A DNA stretch of 64,000 bases from Stenotrophomonas rhizophila (lineage in GTDB: Bacteria > Pseudomonadota > Gammaproteobacteria > Xanthomonadales > Xanthomonadaceae), in contig NZ_RJKV01000001.1 in assembly GCF_003751305.1 (NCBI RefSeq), positions 1,717,586 to 1,781,585 of the forward strand, read 5' to 3'. A program made the translations under genes and the position numbers. This document shows, in pieces, positions 50,144-60,384 of the stretch. Every line of letters starts with the position of its first letter. Positions within the stretch are counted from its first letter, which is position 1. The notes under the pieces are model-generated. The model was not told where the DNA came from. It saw only the letters and a list, made by a program, of their open reading frames with translations, and searched no databases.

Positions 50144-52360
50144 TCACTCGCCACCCTCCGAGCCGTCCTGGCTCTCAAGCACCTCCACGTCCCCCGCCAC
50201 CAGGGTCTCCACCTGCACGTTGTCACGTCCCATCGCCTTGGCCCGGTAGCACTGCGCATCGGCGGCGGCCACTGCATCGTCCACGCTCATGCTGCCACCG
50301 ATCCGGGCGATGCCGATGCTGGCGCCCACCTTCAGCCGCTGCAGGTCCCAGGGAATGGACAGCCCGCGCAGGGACTCCAGCAGGTCGCTGGCGATCCGGC
50401 GCGCGCGCTTGAGCGAACAGCCGGCCAGGATGACCGCGAATTCATCGCCCCCCAGCCGCGCCACGATGTCCGAATCACGTACCCCATGGCGCAGCAGACT
50501 CGCCACCGCCCACAGCACGGCATCGCCGGCGAGATGGCCATGGGTATCGTTGACCGGCTTGAACCGGTCCAGGTCGATATACATCAGCGACGCCGACTGC
50601 CCCGTCCGGGCAACCCGGGTGATGGCCTGTTGCAGGTGGGCTTCGAACCCGCGCCGGTTGCTCAGTTCGGTGAGCGGGTCGACTTCGGCCAGGTGCCGTG
50701 CTTCCCGCTGCCGGGCGCGCTGCTGGGTGACATCACGGATGACCCAGACCGCGCCGGTGGTCTGCCCGTCCTCGCCACGCAGCCAGGCCCGGGTGACGTC
50801 CACCGGCAACAGGTGGGCGCCCACCGAGAGCAGCAGATCCGAATGGAGGTCGACGGCATTGCTCTCCGGGTCCAGCAGCACGGCCAGGTCCAACGGCGAG
50901 CGCGGTGCGTACTCGGTGGTCAGCTCCATGACGTCCTGGAGCTGACCACCGGCCAGTGATTCGGCCCCCTCGCCGGCCAGCGCGCGCGTGGCCGCCGCGT
51001 TCGCGTACTGGATGCCACCGTGCAGGTCCAGGGTCAGCACCATGTCGGCTACCGCATCCAGTGTGACCCGGGTCCGCTGTTCGGATTCGCGCAGTTGCTG
51101 GCCACTCTGGCGCTGCACCGTCACATCCTGGATCTGGGACACGAAATGCAGCGGCTCCCCACTCTCCGAGCGCACCAGCGAGACCGAGAGGCGCCCCCAG
51201 ACCAGGTTGCCGGCCTTGCCCAGGTAACGTTTCTCCATGTGGTAGTGGTCGCGACGCCCGGCCAGCAGGTCGCCAAGCAGGGCCAGATCGGTGTTCAGGT
51301 CATCGGCGTGGGTGAGCGTCTGGAAATCGATCTGCAGCAGTTCGGCGCGGGTGTAGCCGAGAATCCCGCACAGCGCATCGTTGACGTCCAGCCAGCGACC
51401 TTCCAGCGAGACCAGGGCCATGCCCAGCGCCGCCGATGAGAACGCGCCGGCGAACTTCTTGGCCGCCACATGGGCCTGCTCGCGCACTTCCAGCAGCGGG
51501 GTCAGATCGACCGCCATGCCCACGTAACCGATCCGGCCGCCCGCACCGTCGAGCGGACTGATCGACAAGCGCACCTGGCGGCGTTCCCCGTCCTTGCGCA
51601 CGAAGGTCCACTGACGCGACCAGGTCCCCTGCGTCGCGCGCGCGGTGAGCGCCTGGAAGATGCTCGGTACTTGCCCGTCCGCCGGTGCGTCGGCCTGCAG
51701 ATAGGCACGCATTTCATCCGGATCGTGGAACCGGCCCAGGTCGACCCGGCCGATCACCTCCTCGGCGGCGTAGCCCAGCAGCTTCTGCGCGCCGGTGTTG
51801 AACAGATTGATCACGCCGTCGATGTCGGTGGCGATCACCGCCACTTCGTCGGACGCATCGACCACGGCCTGCAGCCGCTGCCGCATGTCCGCCGCATCCT
51901 GCCGGGCCTGCTGCAGATCGGTGACATCGGCGTGGGCGCCGGCCATCCAGACCGGCCGGCCCTGCCCATCCCGCTCGTAGACGCGCCCGCGATCCTGCAC
52001 CCAGATCCAGTGACCCTGCTTGTGGCGCATCCGGCACAGACTCTCGTAATGCGCGGAGCGGCCTTGCAGATGCTCGTCCAACAGCGCATTGGACTGCGCC
52101 AGATCCTCGGGATGGACCAGCCGGAAGAAGGTCTCCGGGGTGATCGGCGCCAGCTCCTCCCGCGTATAGCCAACGATCTGCGCCCAGCGTTCGTTGACCC
52201 GCATCAGGCCGTCGGGAATGTTCCAGTCCCAGGTACCGGCCGCGGTGCCCTCGATGATCATCTCCAGGCGACGGGCGTGCTCGGCCATGGCCGGCAGGGC
52301 AGCCTCGGCGTCACCACTGTGGCCCGGCCGGTCGCCCGGCGCTGCCTGTTTGTCGGTCAT
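50144..52360 (-). CDS. PAS-GGDEF diguanylate cyclase
   Basis: 738 residues from ATG 52360 (GGAGG site). Four PAS/PAC modules fill the first 560 residues: WDWNIPDGLMRVNERWAQIV, VVDASDEVAVIATDIDGVIN, SAALGMALVSLEGRWLDVND, TLDAVADMVLTLDLHGGIQY. The C-terminal GGDEF domain (about 565-735) has an intact LGGDEFAV and the inhibitory RxxD site exactly five residues before it (RDSDIVARL). It should make cyclic di-GMP with product feedback inhibition. No membrane segment, so sensing is internal. Confidence 0.92.
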   Translation of the reverse strand: MTDKQAAPGDRPGHSGDAEAALPAMAEHARRLEMIIEGTAAGTWDWNIPDGLMRVNERWAQIVGYTREELAPITPETFFRLVHPEDLAQSNALLDEHLQGRSAHYESLCRMRHKQGHWIWVQDRGRVYERDGQGRPVWMAGAHADVTDLQQARQDAADMRQRLQAVVDASDEVAVIATDIDGVINLFNTGAQKLLGYAAEEVIGRVDLGRFHDPDEMRAYLQADAPADGQVPSIFQALTARATQGTWSRQWTFVRKDGERRQVRLSISPLDGAGGRIGYVGMAVDLTPLLEVREQAHVAAKKFAGAFSSAALGMALVSLEGRWLDVNDALCGILGYTRAELLQIDFQTLTHADDLNTDLALLGDLLAGRRDHYHMEKRYLGKAGNLVWGRLSVSLVRSESGEPLHFVSQIQDVTVQRQSGQQLRESEQRTRVTLDAVADMVLTLDLHGGIQYANAAATRALAGEGAESLAGGQLQDVMELTTEYAPRSPLDLAVLLDPESNAVDLHSDLLLSVGAHLLPVDVTRAWLRGEDGQTTGAVWVIRDVTQQRARQREARHLAEVDPLTELSNRRGFEAHLQQAITRVARTGQSASLMYIDLDRFKPVNDTHGHLAGDAVLWAVASLLRHGVRDSDIVARLGGDEFAVILAGCSLKRARRIASDLLESLRGLSIPWDLQRLKVGASIGIARIGGSMSVDDAVAAADAQCYRAKAMGRDNVQVETLVAGDVEVLESQDGSEGGE

Positions 52361-52467
52361 CTGGCCTCCCCGCCGCCCATCCACCATACGGGCATTCAAC
52401 GCGGAGTTTGCGTAAACGCGCGTCAAACCAGAAGTGCCCCCGGCATGAACCGGTCGCCGGAAACGCC

Positions 52468-52491
52468 AAAGGCCGCCCGAAGGCGGCCTTT
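52468..52491. terminator. Terminator of tex
   Basis: AAAGGCCGCC / GGCGGCCTTT stem with CGAA loop, 20 bp beyond the tex stop. A-rich and T-rich ends flank it, so it can work in both directions. Confidence 0.8.
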
Positions 52492-52510
52492 GGGACTCCC
52501 CGTGCCGGCC

Positions 52511-54886
<2,376 letters not shown>

Positions 54887-55018
54887 TGCTTCCGGCCGGA
54901 GCCGCTTTTGCGGAAAGAACCCATTCTGGCGATGCGCGGCGGCTGGGGAAAGCCGTTGACAGGCCGGGCCGAACCTGTCGCCCCGTGGCGATGACCACAC
55001 GAGGGGTCCTGCGTTCAC

Positions 55019-55050
55019 GCCGGCATCCTGCGTGGGGCTGGGATGCCGGC
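55019..55050. repeat. Long perfect hairpin downstream of a small gene
   Basis: GCCGGCATCC and GGATGCCGGC are exact 10-bp arms with a 12-base loop. It lies between the tex start and the end of the 55094-55309 gene and could terminate the latter, or be a REP-like element. No T run. Confidence 0.5.
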
Positions 55051-55093
55051 GCGGGCGCCCGCGACAACCGGGCACCTCTGCGGTGTGACTGGC

Positions 55094-55309
55094 TTACCGG
55101 TAATGCGCGGCCGCGCGTTGGTGGACGATCTCGTCGTGCATCGACTCCAACGCCATCACCCGCACCTTGCCCACACCCTGCAGTTCCATGAACCGCTCGG
55201 TGTAGATCTCCGGACCCAGCTCGGTATCGGCCTGGGACTTGCTGAAACCATGGGGCACCAGGCCCTTGTCGCCATCCTTGCTACCACCGACATAAAGAAC
55301 GATTGCCAT
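55094..55309 (-). CDS. Small hypothetical protein
   Basis: 71 residues from ATG 55309 behind a strong ribosome site (CTGGAGGAATAC). The protein begins MAIVLYVGGSKDGDKG and has a charged middle (QADTELGPEIYTERFMELQG). No membrane segment or known motif is seen. The upstream 150 bp are very AT-rich for this genome, with two AAAAACGT copies, which suggests a strong or stress-controlled promoter. Likely an expressed small cytoplasmic protein of unknown role. Confidence 0.75.
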   Translation of the reverse strand: MAIVLYVGGSKDGDKGLVPHGFSKSQADTELGPEIYTERFMELQGVGKVRVMALESMHDEIVHQRAAAHYR

Positions 55310-55468
55310 GTGATGTATTCCTCCAGAAAAACGGTTGCTCATACAGCCATGCAAGCTTACCCCGGCCAACCTGACTGATTCGTCATGCAGGCTAATAACG
55401 TTTTTTTGCATGCAGATGACGCCGCGTTGTCGACGTTTTTCTTACATGAATTTAACGCGAAGATAACG

Positions 55469-55927
55469 TCACTGCGCCGGGCGCCGTGACGGCCACCAGC
55501 CCCGCCCCTGCAGCGCATAGACATCGGCCGCGCGCTCGAACGGATTGCGTGCACTGACCCCACCGCACAGCAGGTACACCGGCAGGTACAACGGCCCCAG
55601 CACCAGATACTGGTAGACGTGCGCACGCTCGTGGTCGTGCAGCCCGATCACCGGCTCGGTGGCGTGACCGGCCTGGTGCGCATAGGTGCGGCACGGCACG
55701 TCCAGCACCGGCCCGGTGTGCAGGATGACGTTGCCCAGCGTGATCGCCCCGCCCGGCCCCCACGGAAATTCGCGGAACACGATCGCGCAGTCACGCCCGT
55801 TCCATGACGGCCGCGCACCGGCCAGCATCCCGGCGGTGCCGGCGGCCAGGCCGATCAGGGTGTTGGGTGAGGTCCACAGCGCGCCAAGCCCCTGCAGCGC
55901 GCGCAACAGCCCCGGCGAGAGGCTCAA
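55469..55927 (-). CDS. Small membrane protein with HExxH-like motif, TTG start
   Basis: 152 residues beginning at TTG 55927, which overlaps the PspC stop (TTGA). Hydrophobic parts at NTLIGLAAGTAGMLAGA and LVLGPLYLPVYLLCGG. Between them HDHERAHVYQY resembles a zinc-metallopeptidase helix (HERAH, the HExxH form), close to a region NVILHTGPVL. Similar short proteins with this layout occur widely next to envelope genes, but I cannot name the family. Coupling to the PspC gene implies shared control. Confidence 0.65.
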   Translation of the reverse strand: MSLSPGLLRALQGLGALWTSPNTLIGLAAGTAGMLAGARPSWNGRDCAIVFREFPWGPGGAITLGNVILHTGPVLDVPCRTYAHQAGHATEPVIGLHDHERAHVYQYLVLGPLYLPVYLLCGGVSARNPFERAADVYALQGRGWWPSRRPAQ

Positions 55928-56127
55928 TCGGCCTCGTTGGGGATCAACAGCCACAGGATCAGGTAGACCAGGATGCCCGGGAAGGCGGCCGAACCGATCG
56001 AGATCAGCACGAACAGCACCCGTACCAAGGTGACGTTCCAGCCGTAACGGTGCGCGATGCCGCCCATGACGCCGGCGATCATGCGGTCGTTGAGCGAACG
56101 GGACAGCGGGCGCGGCGGTGTGTTCAT
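55924..56127 (-). CDS. PspC-domain protein
   Basis: 67 residues: LSRSLNDRMIAGVMGGIAHR, then YGWNVTLVRVLFVLISIGSA and a final hydrophobic helix PGILVYLILWLLIP. This is the PspC domain of phage-shock proteins, a small inner-membrane regulator of envelope stress, without the leucine zipper of full PspC. The downstream gene starts on its stop codon by TTGA. There is no pspA or pspB nearby. Confidence 0.87.
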   Translation of the reverse strand: MNTPPRPLSRSLNDRMIAGVMGGIAHRYGWNVTLVRVLFVLISIGSAAFPGILVYLILWLLIPNEAD

Positions 56128-56174
56128 GCACGGGGTCTCGGTCCGGAATGCGCCGACTCTAGCGCGAACCGTGT

Positions 56175-56546
56175 CTACGGGGTGCGTTGGCGCAGGGCCT
56201 TGAGCCGGGTGGCGAACCAGACGGCGGCGGCCTGCTCCGGCTGGCCCGGGCAGGCGATCCGGTAGGGCTTGCCGCTCATGCTGCTCTGGCTGGCGGCACG
56301 TTCGATGAACTGCTCGGCCGTGTCGACCTTGTCCTTCTTGAGCAGGTAGTCGTACTTGCGCTGCAGATGGGCGCGCGCTTCAGGCGCATCGTGCCAGCTG
56401 CCATTGCGCTGGAACCGGCAACTGGAGCCATCCAGTGCGCCGATCAGGCCGGCGATCTCGCGGCGGGCGGTCTCGCTGGGTGCGGCGTGGGCGGTACCGA
56501 TGCTCAACAGACCCGCAGCCAGCCAGAGAAGGCGACGAGGCTTCAT
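56175..56546 (-). CDS. DUF5329-family periplasmic protein
   Basis: 123 residues from ATG 56546, overlapping the phaC stop (ATGA). Signal peptide RRLLWLAAGLLSIGTAHA. Mature protein with SSCRFQRNGSWHDAPEARAH, LQRKYDYLLKKDKVDTAEQF, and PYRIACPGQPEQAAAVWF, giving one probable disulfide between the two cysteines. The pattern matches the small DUF5329 proteins of proteobacteria. Translational coupling to phaC is curious, since a secreted protein has no obvious role in polyester synthesis. Confidence 0.78.
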   Translation of the reverse strand: MKPRRLLWLAAGLLSIGTAHAAPSETARREIAGLIGALDGSSCRFQRNGSWHDAPEARAHLQRKYDYLLKKDKVDTAEQFIERAASQSSMSGKPYRIACPGQPEQAAAVWFATRLKALRQRTP

Positions 56547-57613
56547 TGCGAACGCTCGTTCAACCAACCGGTGATGGTCACGGGCACTTCGCGCTGGGCC
56601 CGCCCGGAGACATAGATACCGATGTGGCCGCCGCGGAAACTGCTCTCGGTGTAATCCGTGCTGCCGATCCGGCCGCGCAGCGCGCGTGACGCATCCGGCG
56701 GGACCAGATGGTCCTGCTCGGCATAGATGTTCAGTACCGGCAACGTGACCTGTCGGAGATCGACGGTGTCATCACCGATACGTACGCCGTCATGCATCAG
56801 GCCATTGCCCTGGTAGAACTGCTTGATGAAGTCACGGAAGGCTTCGCCGGCGAGATCAGGCGAGTCGAAAATCCACTTCTCCATGCGCAGGAAATCTTCC
56901 AGCGCGTCCTTGTCGTCCAGGATGTCGAGCAGCCCCACATACTTCTGCACGTTGAGCCGGAACGGCTTGAGCATCAGGTAGCTGGCATTCATCAGATCGG
57001 CCGGGATGTTGCCCAGCGTGTCCACCAGCAGGTCCACGTCCACCTGGCGCGCCCAGTGCGAGAGCATGTTGTCCGGCGTGTGGAAATCGACCGGGGTGAC
57101 CATCGTGATCAGGTTGGCCAGCTTGGCCTGGCGCAGCGCGGCATAGCACAGCGCGAACACGCCGCCCTGGCAGATGCCCAGCATGTTGATCGGCTCGCCG
57201 CCGTTGTGCGCCTGCAGGTGATCCACCGCGCCATCCACGAAGCGCAGCAGGTAATCCTCCAGCGTCTGGTAGCGCTCGGAGCGGTCCGGGTAGCCCCAGT
57301 CCAGCACATAGACATCGTGACCTAGTGCCAGCAGTTTCTGCACCAGCGAGCGGTCGGTCTGCAGGTCGACCATGTACGGCCGGTTCACCAGCGCATAGAC
57401 GATCAGCAGCGGCGTGGCACGCACCGGCGGCTCGGTGCCGACAAAGCGGTACAGCGTGACCTTGCCGTCGCGCCAGACTTCCTCGCGGGTAGTCACGCCG
57501 TAATCGACATCGTCCACGGAGGGCAGCAGCTTCAGCCCGTCCATCAGCTTGCGCTGCATGGCCAGGGTTTCCTGCAGCAGGTCTTCGGCGTTGAAGCCCA
57601 GGGGGCCTTTCAT
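56543..57613 (-). CDS. phaC: Class III poly(3-hydroxyalkanoate) synthase subunit PhaC
   Basis: 356 residues, the length of class III PhaC. Lipase-like box GICQGGVF carries the catalytic cysteine; the aspartate is in AEQDHLVPPDASRAL and histidine in FRGGHIGIYVSG. The N-terminus GFNAEDLLQETLAMQRKLMD is typical. PhaC polymerises hydroxyacyl-CoA into PHA and needs PhaE. It overlaps phaE by 4 bp (ATGA) and is itself overlapped by the DUF5329 gene, forming a three-gene operon. Confidence 0.93.
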   Translation of the reverse strand: MKGPLGFNAEDLLQETLAMQRKLMDGLKLLPSVDDVDYGVTTREEVWRDGKVTLYRFVGTEPPVRATPLLIVYALVNRPYMVDLQTDRSLVQKLLALGHDVYVLDWGYPDRSERYQTLEDYLLRFVDGAVDHLQAHNGGEPINMLGICQGGVFALCYAALRQAKLANLITMVTPVDFHTPDNMLSHWARQVDVDLLVDTLGNIPADLMNASYLMLKPFRLNVQKYVGLLDILDDKDALEDFLRMEKWIFDSPDLAGEAFRDFIKQFYQGNGLMHDGVRIGDDTVDLRQVTLPVLNIYAEQDHLVPPDASRALRGRIGSTDYTESSFRGGHIGIYVSGRAQREVPVTITGWLNERSQ

Positions 57614-58662
57614 TCGCTGCGCTTCCGGGGCTTGGTGGCGGGCTTGGTGGTGGGCTTGGCGGGCTTGGTGGGCTTGGCCGACTTGGACGCGCGGGGTGTG
57701 CGCTGGGTCGTGGCGGCTGGCTTCACTGCAGCCTTGCGCACCTTGGCCGTGCTGGCAGGTGCCGCACCCGCGGCTGCGCCGCCGGCCATGCGCCGCACCA
57801 GCCGCTCAAGCTCGGCAATCCGGCGATGCGCTGCATCCATTTCGGTGCGCGTCGGCAGTCCGAAACTCTCGGTCAGCCGTTCGATCTCCTGCTGGGTGGC
57901 CGCGCGCAGCCGCATCTGGGCATTGCCCAGCGAGGCGTACACCGCCTGGAACGGCTCGGACAGCGCGACCTTCGCGTAGGCCTCCTCGGCCGCATCGATC
58001 CACAGATCGAACATCGCCCGCGCGCTGGTCAGCTGGTTGCCCGGCTGTTCGTGCTCGGCCAGGCGCTGCTCGAACAGAGTGAACGCATCGTCCAGCGCCT
58101 GCTTGATCTGATCCACGTAATCGCGAGAGTGTGCCTGGTAGTCCTGCTGGGCCCGCAGCAGCGCCTGCCAGCGGGCCTGGTGCTCGCGGCCGGGGCCAAA
58201 CGCCGGGCTCTGCAGCCACGGCCCGAGCTGACGCTGCAGGGTCTCCAACAGCTGCAGCAGATCCGGCCCCTCGGCGTGGGTATGTCCGCGTGCGCCCTGC
58301 AGCATCCACTGCAGCAGTCCATCGCCCTGCCCCAGCACCGCCGTGCGCCACGCCTGCGCCACCTCGGCGCTGGTGGTGTCTCGACCAGCAAACTGCGCGG
58401 CGACCTGCTGCATCGTGCCGTACCAGCCACCGGCCTGCTCGCGGAAGCGGTGCACGGCTTCATCGGCAGGGCCGTTGGCGGCGTTGGGCATCATCTGTGC
58501 CCACCAGTCGATCGCCTGCTGCCAGCTGCCTTGGCCTTCGGGGCCGGCGGTAGGGCCGGGCGGTGCCGCAGCGTGCCGAAGGGCATCGCCCCAGGCACTG
58601 AAATACTGCCGCGCCAAGGCTTCTACATCGCCTGCGCCGCTGCCGCTGCCCGCCGTGGTCAT
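57610..58662 (-). CDS. phaE: Class III PHA synthase subunit PhaE with Lys/Pro/Thr-rich tail
   Basis: 350 residues. The middle (QQAIDWWAQMMPNAANG, HRFREQAGGWYGTMQQVAAQ, SARAMFDLWIDAAEEAYAKV) matches PhaE, the helical partner that activates PhaC and binds granules. The C-terminal 45 residues are a low-complexity tail (AKPTKPAKPTTKPATKPRKR) that resembles the DNA-binding tail of phasin PhaF. First gene of the phaEC operon. The tail is the unusual part. Confidence 0.9.
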   Translation of the reverse strand: MTTAGSGSGAGDVEALARQYFSAWGDALRHAAAPPGPTAGPEGQGSWQQAIDWWAQMMPNAANGPADEAVHRFREQAGGWYGTMQQVAAQFAGRDTTSAEVAQAWRTAVLGQGDGLLQWMLQGARGHTHAEGPDLLQLLETLQRQLGPWLQSPAFGPGREHQARWQALLRAQQDYQAHSRDYVDQIKQALDDAFTLFEQRLAEHEQPGNQLTSARAMFDLWIDAAEEAYAKVALSEPFQAVYASLGNAQMRLRAATQQEIERLTESFGLPTRTEMDAAHRRIAELERLVRRMAGGAAAGAAPASTAKVRKAAVKPAATTQRTPRASKSAKPTKPAKPTTKPATKPRKRSE

Positions 58663-58714
58663 GACCGTCCTCCCGTCTCGGGAAACGATGATAGCAATGC
58701 CGCGCTGCCGCGCC

Positions 58715-59329
58715 TCACGGCTTGGGGATGCGCAGGGTCTTGCTGATCATCAGCGAGCCGGACAGCGCAAACAGCAGCACCAGCGGGTGCAACTGCCACG
58801 GCCCCAGCTGCCACTGGCCCAGCCACAGGTCCGCACCGGTCGCGCCGATGCTTGCCGCCACCGCCAGCACCACCACCAGCGCCAGGCTGGTCGGGATCGG
58901 GGTGCCTTCGAAGTACGGCACCTTGTCGCCCTCGCCGGCCAGTGCTTCGGCGGTCACGTTGTAGCGGGCCAGGCGGCTGACGCCACAACAGACGAAGTAG
59001 CTCAGCACCAGCCAGTCCCAGCCGCCCTGCATGCCGCAGGCATAGGCCAGCGCCGCCGGGGCGACGCCGAAGGAGATGATGTCCGACAGCGAATCCAGCT
59101 CGCGGCCCAGCGTGGAGCTGGACTTGCGCCAGCGCGCGATGCGCCCGTCCAGCGCGTCGAAGATGAAGGCCAAGGGGATCAGGGCCATGCCGAACAGCAG
59201 ATAGCTGCGCTCGCCATCCTGCAGGTAGCGCATGGCGGCAAAGACCGCCCCAGTGCCGCAGAACGCGTTGGCCAGGGTGAACCAGTCGGCCAGGTGGAAC
59301 TCGCGCAACATCGAGAAGTGACGTTTCAT
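58715..59329 (-). CDS. pssA: CDP-diacylglycerol-serine O-phosphatidyltransferase
   Basis: 204 residues from ATG 59329 (MKRHFSM); the frame extends further to 59392 but lacks a good start. The CDP-alcohol phosphotransferase motif is complete: DG-x2-AR-x8-G-x3-D-x3-D, seen as DGRIARWRKSSSTLGRELDS then LSD. Several hydrophobic segments follow. It makes phosphatidylserine from CDP-diacylglycerol and serine, the first step to phosphatidylethanolamine. It is of the membrane (type II) class. Confidence 0.9.
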   Translation of the reverse strand: MKRHFSMLREFHLADWFTLANAFCGTGAVFAAMRYLQDGERSYLLFGMALIPLAFIFDALDGRIARWRKSSSTLGRELDSLSDIISFGVAPAALAYACGMQGGWDWLVLSYFVCCGVSRLARYNVTAEALAGEGDKVPYFEGTPIPTSLALVVVLAVAASIGATGADLWLGQWQLGPWQLHPLVLLFALSGSLMISKTLRIPKP

Positions 59330-59712
59330 GGAAGATCGGGTGGCGGCAATCGCAAGAGAGTACCGCGAGCGGCCCACAGCGGGACACCCCACCCTACGCC
59401 ACCGTACCCCGGCCTTGCCGCGCCGTTCACGCCGGGACGACCTGCGGTGAATTTTTGGCCACCCATCTTGACAGCGAGTGCCAGCGGGGGCCGAAGCGGC
59501 TTATCCACAAACTTGCCCACGAGTCATCCACACCCCCTGTGGACAACTCGATCTCAATAGACGCGACGATGGTCATTTGTTGATCACCGATCCTCATTGC
59601 CTCGGCCGCATTCCCCTCTGCATGCCTCCCCGCCGCGGCCGCCGGTCGGCTAAGCTGGTAGATGGACTCCGCCGCCGCCAGGTCCTGCCGTCCACCGACA
59701 GGAGTCTTGCGC
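59330..59712 (+). other. Intergenic region with DnaA-box cluster
   Basis: 383 bp between the divergent pssA and methyltransferase genes. It contains three DnaA-like 9-mers at 59501-59546 and the methyltransferase ribosome site (AGGAG near 59700). No coding region is visible. Confidence 0.65.
59501..59546. promoter_or_regulatory. Cluster of DnaA boxes
   Basis: TTATCCACA (59501-59509) is the perfect consensus DnaA 9-mer. TCATCCACA (59524-59532) and TGTGGACAA (59538-59546, opposite orientation) each differ by one base. Two of them form a hairpin around CCCCC. The cluster may bind DnaA to regulate one of the divergent genes or act as a replication-control site; no replication gene is in the window, so it is not likely oriC. 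Confidence 0.6.
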
Positions 59713-60357
59713 GTGCTTTCCCACGATGATCTGGCCGCCCAGTTGCGCCACCCGCACGGTGAGCATGCGCTTGCCGTGGCCGACGCCATGAACCGCAGCA
59801 ACGGCGATCTCAACCGGGCCGCCATCGCCCTGCTGTCCGTCACCCCTGGCGAACAGGTGCTGGAGATCGGCCCGGGCAATGCGGCCTTCGCGCCGGACCT
59901 GCTGCGCACGCCGCGCAGCCGCTACGTGGGTGTCGATGTCTCAACGGCGATGGTCGATGCGGGTAACGCGCTGCTGGCGGCGCACGGGCTGCAGGATCGT
60001 GCCGACGTCCGTCTCGGCGATGCCCATGCCCTGCCCCTGGACTCGGCCTGCACTGACGCGGCGCTGGCGGTGAACACCCTGTACTTCTGGGACGAACTGA
60101 AATTCCCGTTCGCCGAACTGACCCGCGTGCTTCGCCCCGGTGGCCGGCTCTGCCTGGCCTTCGGCGATGCCGCCTTCATGCGCACCCTGCCGTTCACCGC
60201 GCACGGGTTCCATCTACATGAACTGGCCGACGTCGAGTCGGCACTGCGCAGCGCCGGCTTGACGGTGCAGGCCTGGCGCACGCATCGCGAAACCGGGCGC
60301 AGCAACGACGGGCGCGAAGTGACCAAGCACTTCCACCTGCTGCTCGCCCGCCGGTAG
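59713..60357 (+). CDS. Class I SAM-dependent methyltransferase
   Basis: 214 residues starting at GTG 59713, which has an ACAGGAG site 8 bp upstream. Rossmann methyltransferase: motif I EQVLEIGPGNAAFAPDLL, YVGVDVS with the acidic ribose-binding residue, DAHALPLDSACTDAALAV and LRPGGRLCLAF. Acts on an unknown substrate, in the UbiE/Methyltransf_11 type. The stop codon TAG is part of a REP hairpin. Divergent from pssA with the DnaA boxes between. Confidence 0.85.
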   Translation: MLSHDDLAAQLRHPHGEHALAVADAMNRSNGDLNRAAIALLSVTPGEQVLEIGPGNAAFAPDLLRTPRSRYVGVDVSTAMVDAGNALLAAHGLQDRADVRLGDAHALPLDSACTDAALAVNTLYFWDELKFPFAELTRVLRPGGRLCLAFGDAAFMRTLPFTAHGFHLHELADVESALRSAGLTVQAWRTHRETGRSNDGREVTKHFHLLLARR

Positions 60358-60379
60358 TGCCGGCCGCCGGCCCGCAACC
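60354..60379. repeat. GTAG-headed REP hairpin (SMAG-like)
   Basis: GTAG followed by the imperfect stem TGCCGGCC / GGCCCGCA with loop GCC. This is the form of the SMAG repeats described in Stenotrophomonas maltophilia. The TAG stop of the methyltransferase is part of the GTAG head. Found between convergent genes. Confidence 0.75.
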
Positions 60380-60384
60380 ACGCA

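Noticed and set aside
59501..59546. DnaA boxes as a chromosomal origin
   Set aside because: No dnaA, dnaN, gidA or other origin-linked gene and no AT-rich unwinding region is nearby, so a regulatory or titration site is the better reading.
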